A stretch of DNA of 64,000 nt. Source: Halichoerus grypus. Lineage: Eukaryota > Chordata > Mammalia > Carnivora > Phocidae. Below the pieces are notes generated by a model. The model worked only from the letters and a program-made list of their open reading frames with translations, was not told the DNA's origin and did no database searches. Positions 33,820-46,170 of the stretch are shown here, in pieces; position 1 is the first letter of the stretch; the number at the start of each line of letters is the position of its first letter. Made by a program: the position numbers and the translations under genes. Where the stretch lies: positions 34,005,930-34,069,929 of the forward strand of contig NC_135726.1 in NCBI RefSeq assembly GCF_964656455.1, in the 5' to 3' direction.

Positions 33820-35450
33820 TCAGCAAAACTTTTACTATGGATCAGTCTGAAGGTAAAACTCAAATCACATTTTCAGGCTACTTGTTGTAAGAGCTACGTG
33901 TTGGGAATGGGGCAAGAGGGAGGTGAAAGAGAGAGAGACAGAGAGCAGGAGTCAGTATATCGGTGGCACTCACACACCTGCTTTCCTCGGCTCCCATAAA
34001 TCACCAAGAATTTGTTGTATTAAATTTGGACGTTTTTAGCACTGATCGAAAGCACTGGCCCTCACCTTCAACAACACAACCATTCCAAGAGCCATTCCAT
34101 CCAGGCTCTTGGTCAACACTGCTGAGGCCAGGGACGAACTGATGGTTATGCAGTAGGTGGAACAAGTTTGACTCAACTGCAAGTGAGGAGGCGAGGACCG
34201 TGGGGCCACATGGCACCATGGGTGTGAAAAGGAGGGGCCTGGTACCTCCACATGGCTTGGTTCCCAGAAACAAACAGGACGGCTTCTGCCCTGGGAGACA
34301 GCAGGACAGGGGTGAAAGTATTCCTGCTTCCTTTGAAATGGGGGAAAAAAAATCCTTTGGAAATGTTGGAATTTTAGTTATTTTTTTTTTTTTACTATGG
34401 ATATGTATTGTCTATTTAAAAATAACTAAAATATTGATTTTTAAAATAAAAGTATGTAGGCATAATACTTGCAAACTCCCTAACTCAGGGCTTCTGCGAG
34501 GAGGTGAGGAGGTGGCCCTGGCTGCCAGCCCTGAACATAGTCAGAGGTTTGGCTAACTGGACAGAACAGCCATACAGCCTCCCCCTCCTGACACTGCAGT
34601 TCCTACACCTTCTTAGAATGGCAGACTGTCTCAGCTTTCTCCCCACAGGAAGAAGTTTGTGACATCCCTCTGCACCTCCTACTAAATGCCCATCATGGAG
34701 GGTGTTTCCCGGGACCTGGCTGTTTCCTGGCAACCCTGGGCATTTTAGGGAAGGATATGCCACTTTCAGATCCCAGATCTGGTCAGTTAGACCACTTCGG
34801 TTAAGAGCCCAGATGGAAATGTGGGGATTAGGAGGGACTCTCACTTTCTAGGGCTTTTTTCCTTTCTTTTTTATTATTTTTAAAACTTTCTGTATTATCT
34901 GAATCTGTACAATGTGTTTGTATTACTTTTGCAAAGAGAAAAATTTGAAGGTATAAACAGTGCCTGATAAACTTGTGGGTGCAACCAGTCTGCTGAGGGC
35001 CATTTCTGTGCCCTGGGGGAGAGGCCCCAGCCCCAAAGATGAGTAGGAAGTCGTCTGCATCTGGGCGGCTCGCCTGAGATTCAGAAGCACAGCCAGGTTA
35101 AAACCAGTGTTTTAGGCAAGAGGGGACCACAGAGGGTTTTAAGCGGGAGATCACAGGGCCTGGGCGCCATGTTCTTGACTTGATCTCTAAAGCTTGCCCC
35201 AGGCATATTGTAAGCCTCTTGGAAACTTCTTATAAGCATTCCAAACTTTAATTTTTCCCATTCCATGCTGAATGCCGCCTCCTACCCTCCCAGTCTTTAC
35301 CATCCCAATAAATAAATAAATTCACCTGGTGCTCAAGTGGGACACTTGGGTATATTTATCATTTTCTCTCCTTCCCAGTGGCTAGTCCTTTGGACGTCCT
35401 CTCCCGAAAGTATTTCCCATTCAGCCTCTTCTCTCTACACCTACTCTACA
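33820..35450. other. Intergenic stretch without recognised features
   Basis: About 1.6 kb. Contains a short GA-rich tract near 33925, a T11 run near 34380 and an AAATAAATAAATAAA word near 35310. Frames up to 119 codons show no domain. Confidence 0.4.
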
Positions 35451-35454
35451 CCCA

Positions 35455-35925
35455 AGCTCGGACCACCCCTCCCCTGGGTCACTGCTGCAGCCCCTCACTG
35501 GTCTCCTGACTCCACTCCTGCCCCTCTCCATCCCTCTTAGCTGCTGATCTAGTTACTCACTTCCCTAAACTCTCCCATGGCTCCCCAACACACATCAGAT
35601 AAAATAGAAACTCTGTGACGTGACCTGCGGGATCGTCACCAGCATCATCCCCAAACTCACCTCCTGCTATTTCCCCACATGCATTCCGCTCTCCACATAG
35701 ACTTTTATTGGCAATTTCATGGTTTTTCATGCAATTTCATGCCTTGGCACATGCTTGTTCTCCTGGGATCTGGATTTCTTCGCAGAACTCAACTCCTTTG
35801 CTCTCCCCAATCTTCTCCCAAAATTATATCCCCCGACCCTATCTATATTTACTAGTGGAAAAATCAACATTTAATTTCCTCACCAAGACCTCCCCTTCTC
35901 ATTGACCAATTGATCAGGTCCACTT
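35455..35925 (+). mobile_element. L2 LINE fragment
   Basis: 'ctgctgcagcccctcactggtctcctgactcc', 'atctagttactcacttccctaaactctcccatggctcccc', 'cacatgcattccgctc' and 'ttggcacatgcttgttct' follow the L2 internal order with heavy divergence. Confidence 0.65.
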
Positions 35926-35929
35926 ACAC

Positions 35930-37585
35930 TTGGTGAGTCACCTGGCTGACTTTTAAAAAAAATTCAGTTCAGAACTCAACCAAATTCATGGATATCATTT
36001 GACAGCTCTTAGAAGGGATCTAGGAAATGATGCCATGCACAGTGGGGTGCCTTGGTGAAGCGCGGAAGCACAGCTCAGGAAGGCAGCCTGGACCTGCGCT
36101 CCCTGACACCGTGGCCGAAAAACCACTACTGTGAGAGCCCATATTGAGCAGCATAGGAGGTTTCTCCCCTGACTCGTCTACTCATCTGCTTTAGGGCACT
36201 GGCAATTAGAACTGTGTAGGGCCAGGAAAATAGTAATGCTAGTTAACTAACCCTCAGAGCATCCCACCCACCACTCACCTTCTCTGAGCAGCTAACTTCT
36301 TTAAACATAAATGTATTTTTCAGCTGTTTATGCTCTAACCCAAAGCTTGCATAGTTGTTTTCAACAAATACATGCACTGTTGCATTCTAATGAACCCACA
36401 CATGAAGACTGGTGGACAAGACTGGGGTCAGATGGTTTTGGTGTACTGCTTGGGGTAGGTAATTTTCTGAACAAGGCCACATTGCTTTGATCACTAAGTA
36501 ACAATTTGTTTCTAGTGGAAAAATTGGGTGAGGTGAGGGTTGTGCAATGGATGGTGTTCTTGCCTGCCATACACCTTGCTGAGAGTCATGTGTAGACACA
36601 CATCCATGATGGGCATTTAGTAGGAGGTGCAGAGGGATGTCACAAACTTCCTGTGTGTGTGCCAGGAAGGGGCAGGTCAGATAGAGGAGGCTTCTGGCCC
36701 GAACTGGAAGCTCCGAGGGCAGTCCTGGATGTTGCCCAGCCTTGATCTCTCAAGGACCTCAAGGACCTCAAGGAAGCCACCTCGCTGGCTCTTCAGCCTC
36801 CACAACACAGGAGCGCTGAGATGCGATGGGGCTCAGGGGAGGAGAACGCACTCAGCTCCTTTGCAGCCTTTTTTCAAGCATTACTCAAGTGTTTGCACCA
36901 TGACCCCTGGCCTAGTTCTGATGTGTTGTTACACGTTAGGTAATTAGTACCTGCGGCAGCCCAGCTGACTCACCAAAGTGACTGATAAACCCCCTCTCTT
37001 TGCAGGATGGTGCAGATTTGAATCTACTTTGGGAAGAATGGTATGTGAAGTCAATTTAGAGTATTTCAGGCCATCTGGAATGTCTCTTTTGAGAAGGTCC
37101 TCATAAATTCCACCTAATAATCAGGTTTGTCTATTTGGTTTTGTGGCGGGGGGGGGGTGGGATGGGGGGAGGTCTTATTTTTTATCTCTTGGATTTTAAG
37201 AATTGTTGCTCAGTCTTAAAGGACCTCAAGTTCAGTTTTTAAAAATTATATAGTAAATAAGCGTTTGTGGAAATGAGATCCAATAGCTATAGAAGTTTCT
37301 CCAGCTCTCACGTTTTAAAATTCCACGAATCCCAGAGATGTGTGTCAGCAGAGTTGAAGGACACTGACAAGTAAGAATTCACTTAGATTAAAAGATTGAC
37401 TCTGTAACTTCATTGAATTGATGCCCTGAAATAAGAATGCAGGTGATGAACTTCTGTTAATCCTGCCTTCCGTAAACACGTCCGTCCTGCCACAGGCTCT
37501 GTGCAACTCGGGAAAGGAGAGCAGGCCTTCTGAGGTGGAGTCACTTCACAGATGCCCTGGCCTCCAGTCTGCCCTCTCCCCTGTC
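35930..37585. other. Intergenic stretch without recognised features
   Basis: About 1.65 kb. A three-fold 'ctcaaggac' direct repeat lies near 36748-36776 and a G10 run near 37147. Nothing else assignable. Confidence 0.4.
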
Positions 37586-37603
37586 TTCTATATTTGCCTT
37601 TTC

Positions 37604-37791
37604 TTTTCTTTTCTTTTTTTAAGATTTTATTTATTTGAGAGAGAGAGTGAGAGAGAGCATGAGAGCGGGATGAGGGGCAGAGGGAGAAGCAGGCTGAGCA
37701 GGGAGCCCGATGCGGGACTCGATCCCAAGACCCCAGGATCATGACCTGAGCCAAAGGCAGACACTTAACCAACTGAGCCACCCAGGCGCCC
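37604..37791 (-). mobile_element. Carnivore SINE, minus orientation
   Basis: AAGATTTTATTTATTTGAGAG, GA-rich body, 'gatgcgggactcgatccc' and CTGAGCCACCCAGGCGCC. Perfect 16-bp duplication CTATATTTGCCTTTTC at 37588-37603 and 37792-37807. Confidence 0.97.
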
Positions 37792-37807
37792 CTATATTTG
37801 CCTTTTC

Positions 37808-38370
37808 CTTCATCATGACTCTCAACCCTCCAACATGTCCCCATTCTTCCACTTGTCACCCTTGGATGACCTTGGCACTTTGATTCCACACACTCACAAA
37901 CGTGCACCAATAATTAATACAGCCCACATTTCTTAGGTATTCAAACTCAATCTGACTCCAGTGGGTGTATCCAGAGGCAGCTCTCCTCCTCTCCAGCACG
38001 GACTCATTGCCTAGCACCCACCCGGGGTGCCCCAGCTGCTCTCGGCTACTTGGTCCAGGTCCATTGAGGTGTGCCCCCTACCCTGCATTCCTGCCTCTTC
38101 TAGGACATGCCTCACCTTTGCTTTTATTTAAATTACTTGTGCACAAGGTAGCTCTCTCATAACATGGTAAATTCCTTTAGGGTAGGGAACAGGAGCTCAT
38201 ACATTTTTCTACTCCCCACTGACCTTAGTTCAGGTAGGAAAACTATATAAACATATATATTTTTAGATGAGTGAATTAAGTTTTGAAGAACTTCTCTTTG
38301 CTCTATTTCAGTCCAATTATTGCTCTCCCCCCATGCCTCCCCTACACAAAATGAAGAAACTAATCTCTTT
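37808..38370. other. Unannotated stretch
   Basis: About 560 bp. The 38010-38230 part may be an eroded L2 ('ctggtccaggtccattgagg', 'taaattcctttagggtaggga'), but support is weak. Confidence 0.35.
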
Positions 38371-38382
38371 ATAAAATAGGGG

Positions 38383-38587
38383 AGGGTGCACCTGGGTGGT
38401 GCAGTCAGTTAGGCATCTGACTCTTGGTTTTGGCTCTGGTCCTGATCTCAGGGCGGTGGGATCAGCCCCGCGTTGGGCCGTATGCTCAGAGCAGAGTCTG
38501 CTTGAGATTCTCTTTCTCTCCCTCTGTCCCTCCTGCTCATGCTCACGCTCTCTCTCTCAAATAAATAGATAAATCTTTAAAAAATAA
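38383..38587 (+). mobile_element. Carnivore SINE
   Basis: 'gcacctgggtggtgcagtcagttaggcatctgactc' (over 38388-38423), 'gcagagtctgcttgagattc' and CT-rich body. Perfect 12-bp duplication ATAAAATAGGGG at 38371-38382 and 38588-38599. Confidence 0.95.
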
Positions 38588-38727
38588 ATAAAATAGGGGC
38601 GGAAAGAGGACTAATACCCAAAATGTTTAACAGGTCTGAAATTTTTCTTTCTTTTTATTTGATATTGGAACTTACTTTTACCATTATAATGAATTGTATT
38701 TTATTTTTCGTATCTAAAATCTTTTTT

Positions 38728-38907
38728 TTTAAAGATTTTATTTATTCATTTGAGACACAGAGGTACAGAGAGAGAGAGCATGAGCAGGGGGAGAAGCAGG
38801 CTCTCCGCTGAGCCAGGAGCCTGATGTGGGGCTTGATCCCAGGACCCTGGAATCATGACCTGAGCCAAAGGCAGACGCTTAACCATCTGAGCCACCCAGG
38901 CACCCCA
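38728..38907 (-). mobile_element. Carnivore SINE, minus orientation
   Basis: AAAGATTTTATTTATTCATTTGAGAC, GA-rich body and CTGAGCCACCCAGGCACCCC. The duplication TCRTATCTAAAATCTTTTT flanks it at 38708-38726 and 38908-38926 with one mismatch. Confidence 0.96.
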
Positions 38908-38934
38908 TCATATCTAAAATCTTTTTAATTGTAA

Positions 38935-40000
38935 AGTCATATAGCTAATTGTAAAAAAGTATAACAATATACAAGTAGGCAGTGTGGGAACAGAAATCCA
39001 CCCCCCCCCAACTTCAGGTTACTCGGGATCATGGAAGGGAAGGCCCATGGTGCCATCCAGTGCCATGAAGGGAGAGTAGTGAGGTCAACCAACACAAAGT
39101 CGCAGAAAGATCACATAAGGTGCACAACAAGCTTCATGCTCTTTCCTCTTTTATTCTGATGATGATGCAAAAGTGGCAACATCTTGATACTGCAAAACTT
39201 ATAAACATCACAATACTAATGAGGTTCCCTTAGAGTGTTATAAATACGTTTCTAAATAAACAGCTTCTAAATAAACTCCTTGGCAATTTTATACCCCAGA
39301 AAGAGCATAGACTTCAGAGTGCTGTAATTCTGTGCTGTGCTGGAGCATGAGTGCCCCAAACTGCATCACCTGAAGCAAACTTGGCTGTGGGTGTCAAGAA
39401 CTGGGGAAGGTTTGGGTCTTTCCCTTACTTGCAAGTCAACTAGTTAGCCTGCAGCAGACATGAGACCCCTGGGTCAGAGGCAAAGGACTTTATTCCTCAC
39501 AGCAATAGCAGTGGCTCTTGTATGAGCAGTGTCTGTATCCGTTCCCCAAGCCCCATTCCCAGGGGGTGATGTGGAGACGACCAGGTAGCACCTGCCCTCA
39601 CAGCAGGTTGCGCTGCTGCGTGTATTTGGGAACCCACATCTCTTATAATGGGCAGCAAGCCTATCACCTCTATCTCCAGAGCGAGCCGTTATCTGTGTTT
39701 TTCAAGGCTGTCAGCAAACCCGCTCTTTGCTCTCTATCCTCAAAGGTTGTTCACTATACCAACATCCTTGAAAACAGTCCACAACAAAGGCATGTGTGCC
39801 TCTGTTCTATTGAAGAGACCCATGAAAATTGTCTCCAAAAAGTTGGGTTCTACTTCTGCTGATGTTTTGGGTTAATCAACAAGAATCAGAACCAATAAAT
39901 GGCAGCAAATTCAAATAAATCAAAATATTTACTGTGTGCTCCTTGGTAGGGGAGTCTAGGATGGTCATAAAATAAATTAACAAATTAAAAGGGCTCTTTG
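38935..40000. other. Unassigned stretch, part of it repeat-like
   Basis: 39360-39870 has the look of a degenerate LTR or other interspersed repeat ('gacccctgggtcagaggcaaaggactttatt'), but I cannot place it in a family. A C10 run lies at 39001-39010. The frames at 39518-39875 have no domain. Confidence 0.35.
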
Positions 40001-40004
40001 AAGG

Positions 40005-40140
40005 CACGAGAAAAGCTGAAGTTAGGTCTATTCAGTCATGTGAAGACGAAGGGAAAGAGAGGTAAGCAAGGGCCAGATCACGTACGGCAGGAGTTTGGAT
40101 TTCATTTTAGTGTGGTGAGAAGTCACTTGGAAATATAGCT
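40005..40140 (+). repeat. Possible ancient LINE (L3/CR1-like) fragment
   Basis: 'gcaagggccagatcacgtacggcaggagtttggatttcattttag' over 40067-40111 follows a degenerate pattern common to very old LINE tails. Assignment is tentative. Confidence 0.4.
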
Positions 40141-40239
40141 GTTCAAAGGGGCATCTCCTCATTCTAGGATCCAAGACTTGGATCATCCATGTGAGCAATG
40201 GGAACATTAAGCTAAAGTCAGTTAAAAAACCTAGTTTCC

Positions 40240-40356
40240 CGGGGCCCCCGGGTGGCTCAGTTAGTTAAGCGACTGACTCTTGATCTCAGTTCAGGTCTTG
40301 ACCTCAGGGTCATGAGTGGGTGTGGAGCCCACTTAGACAAAAACCAAAAAAAAAAA
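40240..40356 (+). mobile_element. Short carnivore SINE
   Basis: 'ccccgggtggctcagttagttaagcgactgactcttgatc' in the head (over 40246-40286); the body is lost and it ends in an A-rich tail. Duplication AAAACCTAGTTTCC at 40226-40239 and about 40356-40369. Confidence 0.9.
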
Positions 40357-40599
40357 AAACCTAGTTTCCAGTGAGTCCTCATAGAGAGGAAAAAACTGTG
40401 GCCTCTGCCTGAAAGCAGATGGCGTCCCCTGCACTTGCAGAATGGGCATTCAGAAAATAACTAGAACAGAAGGAGTTGAACTGACCTCAAATCCTCAACT
40501 CCTGGACCATGGGCTTTCTACTAATTGATCTTGTCTGGGTTATGGAGCTTGCACAATGCTAGGGGACTGGCCCTTTTGTTTCATCAAAGGGCAGCTCTG

Positions 40600-40800
40600 T
40601 AGCCTAATAGATGAGACCATCGGGTTCCTCTCTCCACCTGACCAGTTACTCAACCTCTCTAGGTCTGTTCAGTGTTCTGGGAAGTGGGGATAACCATGAC
40701 ACTTTGTATCATTGGGTTGTAACAAGGGTCATGGCAGCATGTGAACAGTTCAGCACAGTGCCTGGCCCAATGTAGGGTTCAACCCGTATTTTCAGGAAGG
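40600..40800 (-). repeat. MIR SINE, minus orientation
   Basis: 'ccagttactcaacctctctaggtctgttc', 'gtggggataaccatgacac', 'agttcagcacagtgcctggcccaatgtaggg' in reversed MIR order. Confidence 0.75.
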
Positions 40801-40984
40801 TCAAGAGATGCGGTGGCCCAGAGATCAAGGTTGTTGGAGAGCAAAGTCTGCAAAAGGACAAAGCCCAGATTCTGAAGGCCTCCCGGGAGGGTAGGACAGC
40901 TTCACCTGTGATTTCTAGCAGGTTTGCCAGGGCTGGTGACTGGTAATAGAAAGTAGTAAAGAAATAAAAGGTGATAGGGAGCAG

Positions 40985-41225
40985 AGTGCTGTAAAAAAAT
41001 GGACTTTGGACCCAGACAGACCTCAGGGTGAAGGCTGATGTATTGCCTGCCTCTGATGACCCCAGGTGGGCAAGTTGCATTTCCCAAACCTCATTTCCTC
41101 ACTTATAAAATGGAGGAAACAATTGATAAAATGGGCGAATTCTACTGGAATTGTGAGGATTAAATGAGTTAATAAGAAGCAGCTGACACAGGGTAGCTAT
41201 CCAGTAAGTAGTAAGTCTTCTGAGA
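40985..41225 (-). repeat. MIR SINE, minus orientation
   Basis: 'gggcaagttgcatttcccaaacctcatttcctcacttataaaatgga' (41068-41114), 'attgtgaggattaaatgagttaata' and a degenerate end near 'ccagtaagtagtaag'. Confidence 0.82.
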
Positions 41226-41229
41226 GCTT

Positions 41230-41830
41230 TTTTTGTTTTTTTGGTAAAGATTTGCCTCTACACACAGAATTAGAGCTGCAGAAGTTTCTAGACCATCACC
41301 TTCACTTCACAGATGGGGAAACCTGAGGTCTCAGGGGGCCAGGCTGAGGGGTCCTTTCGAGCCTCCTGGCTATTACTTTGCCCCACCTCCCAGGGGCCCC
41401 TGTGACCCAGCCTCCCTGAGTGAAGGGAGGCAATCTGAGATCTCCAGCCAGGGAAGGAGGTGGGGAAACCTAAACCAGCTGGGAGTTCTGTCAGCTCTCC
41501 AGCAGGGCCTACGTCAATTGGTTTAATGGACTCTTTTGTGCAGCCCCAGCCAGGGTGCAGGAGGGGACAGTATTTATTTGCTTTTTCCTTTCACTACCTG
41601 GGCTTCACAAATGCTCATCCTTATATTGACTTTGAGGCCCTCACTGTCAGGAAATCTATGCTTGCCTATTCCTGTTGCTGTAACAACGAGGTCCTGAAGA
41701 GTGCCAGATGCATAATGTCCTGCCTTGTTCCTTAAAGCCCAGTGGAAAAAAAAAATGTGACCACTCAGATCTTATACTTTCTCCAAGAAAAAAAAAAAAA
41801 ACCCACTGTAGTTAAGATAGTTTTTTAAAA
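41230..41830. other. Unannotated stretch with a short MIR-like word
   Basis: 'cttcacagatggggaaacctgag' near 41305 is MIR-like. The rest, including a plus frame of 91 codons at 41460-41735, is unassigned. Confidence 0.35.
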
Positions 41831-41844
41831 AATCACAAAAAATT

Positions 41845-41965
41845 GGGGCGCCTGGCTGGCTCAGTCAGTGGAGCATGTGACTCTTGATCTCGGGGTTGTA
41901 AGTTCGAGCCCCACATTGGGTGTAGAGAGTACTTTAAAAAATGAAATCTTCAAAAAAAAAACCAC
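41845..41965 (+). mobile_element. Short, older carnivore SINE
   Basis: GGGGCGCCTGGCTGGCTCAG head, 'gagcatgtgactcttgatctcgg' and 'acattgggtgtagagagtac'. Duplication CACAAAAAATT at 41834-41844 and 41966-41976. Confidence 0.94.
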
Positions 41966-41979
41966 CACAAAAAATTTAT

Positions 41980-43360
41980 TTGGAAGCTGCTGAGCAAGGT
42001 GCTTCCCACCCTGGCCTTTTGCTTCATGTCTCAGCCTGGCTGCTCTCTACCATGGCCTTTAGTCTTGCAATACTTATCAAGATGGCAAAGGACATCTGGA
42101 AACCTGACAATTCTTCCTAACCGCCGCCACCCCCACCCAGTACCAAGTACCCAAGTTCAGCGGCAAGAGCTCAATTCTTCACCAAACGAATACCTCACTT
42201 TCCTGGGCCCCAAATTTAACAACCTACTGGGGATTGAACACCCCAAATACATTTTCACATAACTATTTTGTGCTTTCCACTAACTCTTATTCTATCGGGG
42301 CGGGGGATGGGGCAGGAGAAGTTTGCATTATTACTTAGAGGAGGAAACCAAACTGGGTAGAGGAGCCCCAATTTTTTTTTTCTGTGTTTAGAAAATGATT
42401 TTGGTTGGCATGTTTAGCCATCAAGAGGAGCTCCAGGAATTATCTACAAATTGGAGCCTTTTAAATTCTGGAAGACTCTTGAAGATAACCCTAATACAAT
42501 GATGTCTGATTTTATATTCATAGTCTGTTTTCATCCTGTAACTTCCCTTTAGGGAGTTTAAGAAAGTGTGAACTCAAAGGGAACAGAAAATGGACACATA
42601 TTCTAAGAAAGTTGCCCAAAACAAAACGAAGATGAAGGAAACGTCCTCTAAAGGTAGGTGTGAAGGCGCCAGAGAGTTTGCGTCCCGGCATAGCCCGGTC
42701 GCAAAGACGACCTCCTCACAACCCAGCTTTGATTCCGGCGACATCACCAACCACGCAGAGACAGGCACAGCACCAGTCGGTCTGAAATTACCATCAGGAC
42801 TCTGGAGTTAAGGCCTATCTCCTTCCATTTTCCATCATACCTACCTTCCTGCCTTCCTTCATGGAAAATGTTTCAATCACCTCTGCTGTCTCCGGTGGGG
42901 GAAACCAGAGAAGTCACAACGCTCGTGTGGTTTAGTGACGGGAACAAGACATACAAACATCTAACAAAGAACAAAAATGAGGGTTGCTGGCCAAATTGTG
43001 TCCCTACTGCCCGCCCAAAGGGGACATAGCATGAGGTCAGTCACTACACAGCTGGGAAGACCTTCCAGAAAGGGCACTCTTTGGATGGGGGCCTCTGAGG
43101 AAGTGGATTGGCAGAGAGGTGGCCTTCCTGATAGGGAATGCAATGAGGTATATAGGGGCAGGAATTATCAACTGGGAGTTAGGAGAACTTGGGGTGCGTC
43201 TAAGCTGTCTTGAAGTGGGATCTCTATTTGGGGGGCAGGGTGGCCCAGGCTCCTCAAAGCCATCTGCCAATGCTAACAATCTGATTAGTCTATGATTCTG
43301 GGATGGGTCAGGAATACAGAGAAGGTAGGAATGAACCTCAGCTGCCAGCCAGCAAGGAAG
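41980..43360. other. Unannotated intergenic stretch
   Basis: About 1.4 kb. No recognised repeat or exon. Frames of 60-127 codons without domains. Confidence 0.4.
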
Positions 43361-43364
43361 TGGG

Positions 43365-43590
43365 GAACTCAGTCCTATAAATGCAAGGGAGTGAATTCTG
43401 CCAACAACCGGAATGAACAAGGAAATGGATTTTCTCCTAGAGCCTCCAGAAAGGTATGTAGCCTGCCAGCACCTTGATTTTAATCCCGTGAGATCCTACC
43501 TGACTTCTGACCTACAGAACCACGAGACAATAAATTGGTGGTGTTTTTAGCCACTGAGTGTGTGGTTGTTTCAGCAGCGGGAGGGAAAAG
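43365..43590 (+). mobile_element. MLT1-like LTR 3' part, plus orientation
   Basis: 'gggagtgaattctgccaacaacc', 'tagagcctccagaaagg', 'gccagcaccttgattttaatcccgtgagatcc' and the end 'acctacagaaccacgagacaataaa' with 'agccactgagtgtgtgg' follow the MaLR/MLT1 LTR order, including its AATAAA poly-A signal. Confidence 0.8.
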
Positions 43591-44335
43591 AGACACTACC
43601 TGTGACAGGCTTTGGCCCCTCCTCTGGCCATGCCCCTCAGGGGTGAGGCGTCTAAGGGGCCATGGAGAAGTGCCCACCTGGAGCCCCGTTTTGGGCCGCA
43701 CTTCAGCGAGCGGGACCTTGGAATCCCTGTTCAACAGCCCTGGGACCAGTCCTGAGGCTTTGTGCACCTCCTCCCCTTCCTGCCCTCCAGCAGGCGGACA
43801 GAACCTCGGGAGAACACGGGCTTAGGCAGGTGTTTGGGAGCGCGGTGAGTCCAGAACTGGGATTCTGGGCTACGGTGTCCGCATAGGCACATGTGGGCCC
43901 CTTGATGAGAGGCAGAGTGGGGTGGGGGATGGGTGGGGAGAGAAAGAGGTCAGGAGGAGTGCTAAAGGTCAAGCTGGCTGGCTCTGTACTGCTGTGTGCC
44001 GGTGTGGGACTCCGGGAAGTCTGCAGATTTTAAATTCGGACCTGGTATTCCAGGTCTTTCTGAGGGCATATTTTCCACATAGGATAGCAGAACATATTTT
44101 TGCTAATAGTCTGTTAGCTTGATTTATACTTCTAAATACTTAGACATATGTCTGCGGCCTCCATCTGGGCTCTCAGTCTGGCCCTACAACGATGGGGGCA
44201 GGCCTATTGTTGACTTCCTACCTATAGTCACACCCTGCCCCCCATCCCAGGAGTCTCCCCATCACCTTGTTTTATTTTCTCCAGAACATCTAATGTTGTC
44301 TGCAATTATTTATGTGCTTGCTTGTATCATCACCG
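43591..44335. other. Unannotated, moderately GC-rich stretch
   Basis: About 750 bp. GC is raised at 43600-43860 with scattered CpGs but not enough for an island. No splice-supported exon. Confidence 0.4.
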
Positions 44336-44339
44336 CCTT

Positions 44340-44445
44340 TCCCCATTAAAATGTAAACTCCAGAGAACAGGTCTGTCTTGCTCAATGCTGTTTAGCCAGC
44401 GCCCAGATGAAGTAGGTGTTTAATATTTGTTGGACGAGTGGATGG
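44340..44445 (+). repeat. L2-type LINE 3' tail
   Basis: 'aaaatgtaaactccagagaacaggtctgtcttgctcaatgctg' (44346-44389) then 'aggtgtttaatatttgttggacgagtg' are the L2 tail. Confidence 0.68.
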
Positions 44446-44675
44446 ACAAGGGCACTGAGGAGGAAGAGCCTTGCAGCTGAGCAGAGGTGTTTCACTTTGC
44501 ATGGGGAATTGGGAAACGTGGGTCTTTGTGTAAGCTCTGCCACCAAGCCCTCCCCCCTCTGGAGAATTGGAATAGGAGTCCCTGAGGCCTCTTTAAGTTT
44601 TACATTTCTAAGAGATTCTCGGAAAGGGGGAAACCCTAGTGGTTCCTGGCCAAGAGGCTCCTATTGCTCACTTTA

Positions 44676-45025
44676 TTAATTATCTATGGGTGTCTCTCAA
44701 GTTACCCCAAACTTAGCAGCTTGGAACAACACACATAGATTATTAAACAGTTTTTGTGGGTCAGGAATCTGGGAGTGGCTTACCTGGGTTGTTCTGATTC
44801 AGGATCTCTTGGGAGGCTGCAGTCAGCTGTGGGCCTGGTCTGCAGTCACCTGACGGCTCACTCACAAAGCTGTTGGCTGGAGGCGTCAGTTCCTTGCTGG
44901 CTGTTGGTTATAGGCCTTGATGGCTCAGCAGGTGGACTTCTCCAGAGGGTCACTTGAGTGTTCTCATGCCAAAGTGACTGGACCCCCGAGAGCAAGTGAT
45001 GCAAAGGAGAGGACAAGAAGGAAAA
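44676..45025 (-). mobile_element. MaLR/MLT1-like LTR, minus orientation
   Basis: 'accccaaacttagcagcttggaacaacacac', 'gtgggtcaggaatctgggagtggcttacctggg', 'gaggctgcagtcagctgtgggcctgg' and 'cagagggtcacttgagtgttctcatg' follow the reversed order of an MLT1-type LTR. Sub-family not assigned. Confidence 0.68.
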
Positions 45026-45036
45026 CAATTGCCTTT

Positions 45037-45240
45037 TTTTTTTTTTTTTAAGATTTATTTATTTGAGAGAGAGAGCGGGTCAGGGGGGCAGGGAGCAGAA
45101 GGAGAGGGAGAGAGAATGTCAAGCAGACTCCACGCTGACTGTGGAGCCTGATGCGGGGCTTGATCTCACAACCCTGAGATCATGACCTGAGCCAAAACCA
45201 AGAGTCGGTCGCCTAACCGACTGAGCCACCCAGGCGCCCC
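45037..45240 (-). mobile_element. Carnivore SINE, minus orientation
   Basis: Poly-T, AAGATTTATTTATTTGAGAG, body with 'gactccacgctgactgtgg', and CTGAGCCACCCAGGCGCCCC. Flanked by CAATTGCCTTT / CAAATGCCTTT (45026 and 45241). It landed at the end of the MLT1-like LTR. Confidence 0.95.
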
Positions 45241-45429
45241 CAAATGCCTTTCCCCACCCTGTGTTGGACATGACACACCATCGCTTTTGTCTTATTTGTT
45301 AGAAATGAGTCACCAAGTCCAACCCACACTGAAGGGCTGCAGGATTAAGCGCCACTCTTTGAAAGAAAGTATATTTGTAGATATGGTTTTAAGCCATCAC
45401 ACTGATAGACAGGTCTCTCTTCCTTGCAA

Positions 45430-46170
45430 AGGCTAACCTTCCTCCCTGCTCTTTTCCCCGTCACCTCTTGCTTGTCTTGGGTCTTTGAGTCTCTCAACCA
45501 TTTTCTCTCTACATTGCTTCTCCTATTTTCTCTGGCCACAGAAGTACACAGATCTGTAGCATTCTTAGAAGTCCCTTTCACTCCTCGTTCTGTGATCTGT
45601 CCCTTCAATGGGCCCTCCTCCTCTGCTCTCTTGATCTCACTCCTCTGCTGGCTTTCCCGCCTTCCCCTCTCCCAACATGGACATTCCCTGATGCCCTTTT
45701 GTTTCTCTGTATCCTCTTGCCCCTCAACAGCTCATTGGCTCCCATGATTTTAACCATCCCCTATAGGAAGATGATATCCCAAAACATACTACTCTCTCCG
45801 GTTCCATTCCCAAATTTCCTCCTGTCTGCTTCATTTCTCCATCTGGACATCTCACCAACCATTCAGCTTGCCCTGTCTACATTTAGCACTCCCTCCCGCC
45901 ATCTGCTCATCCTCCCCCAATCACCTACAGTCAAAACCAGAGGTACTCTGACCTCTCCCTCTCTCTCATCTCACACGCAGCATCACTAACTGAGTATGAG
46001 AACCTATGAATCGATCTGTCTCCAGAGTACCCAGTCCAGTCCTTCCTGCTCAGCATGCTCAGACCATGCTAGTACACCAGGGGCTCTGAGTATGTTACCC
46101 TCCCTGCTCAGAAACTTTCAAGGGCTCCTCTTGGTTACAGACAGAGGAGTGGACTCTTCCTCTGGCCTCA
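45430..46170 (+). mobile_element. Probable L2 LINE, ORF2-derived region, plus orientation
   Basis: Pyrimidine-rich sequence with L2-like phrases: 'catctggacatctcaccaacc', 'ctgctcagaaactttcaagggctcc'. Very diverged; several open frames run through it (up to 107 codons), as old L2 tends to show. Not a gene. Confidence 0.5.

Noticed and set aside
36748..36776. Three direct copies of a ctcaaggac-type word
   Set aside because: Only about 28 bp long; ordinary slippage in a CT/GA-rich stretch with no further structure.
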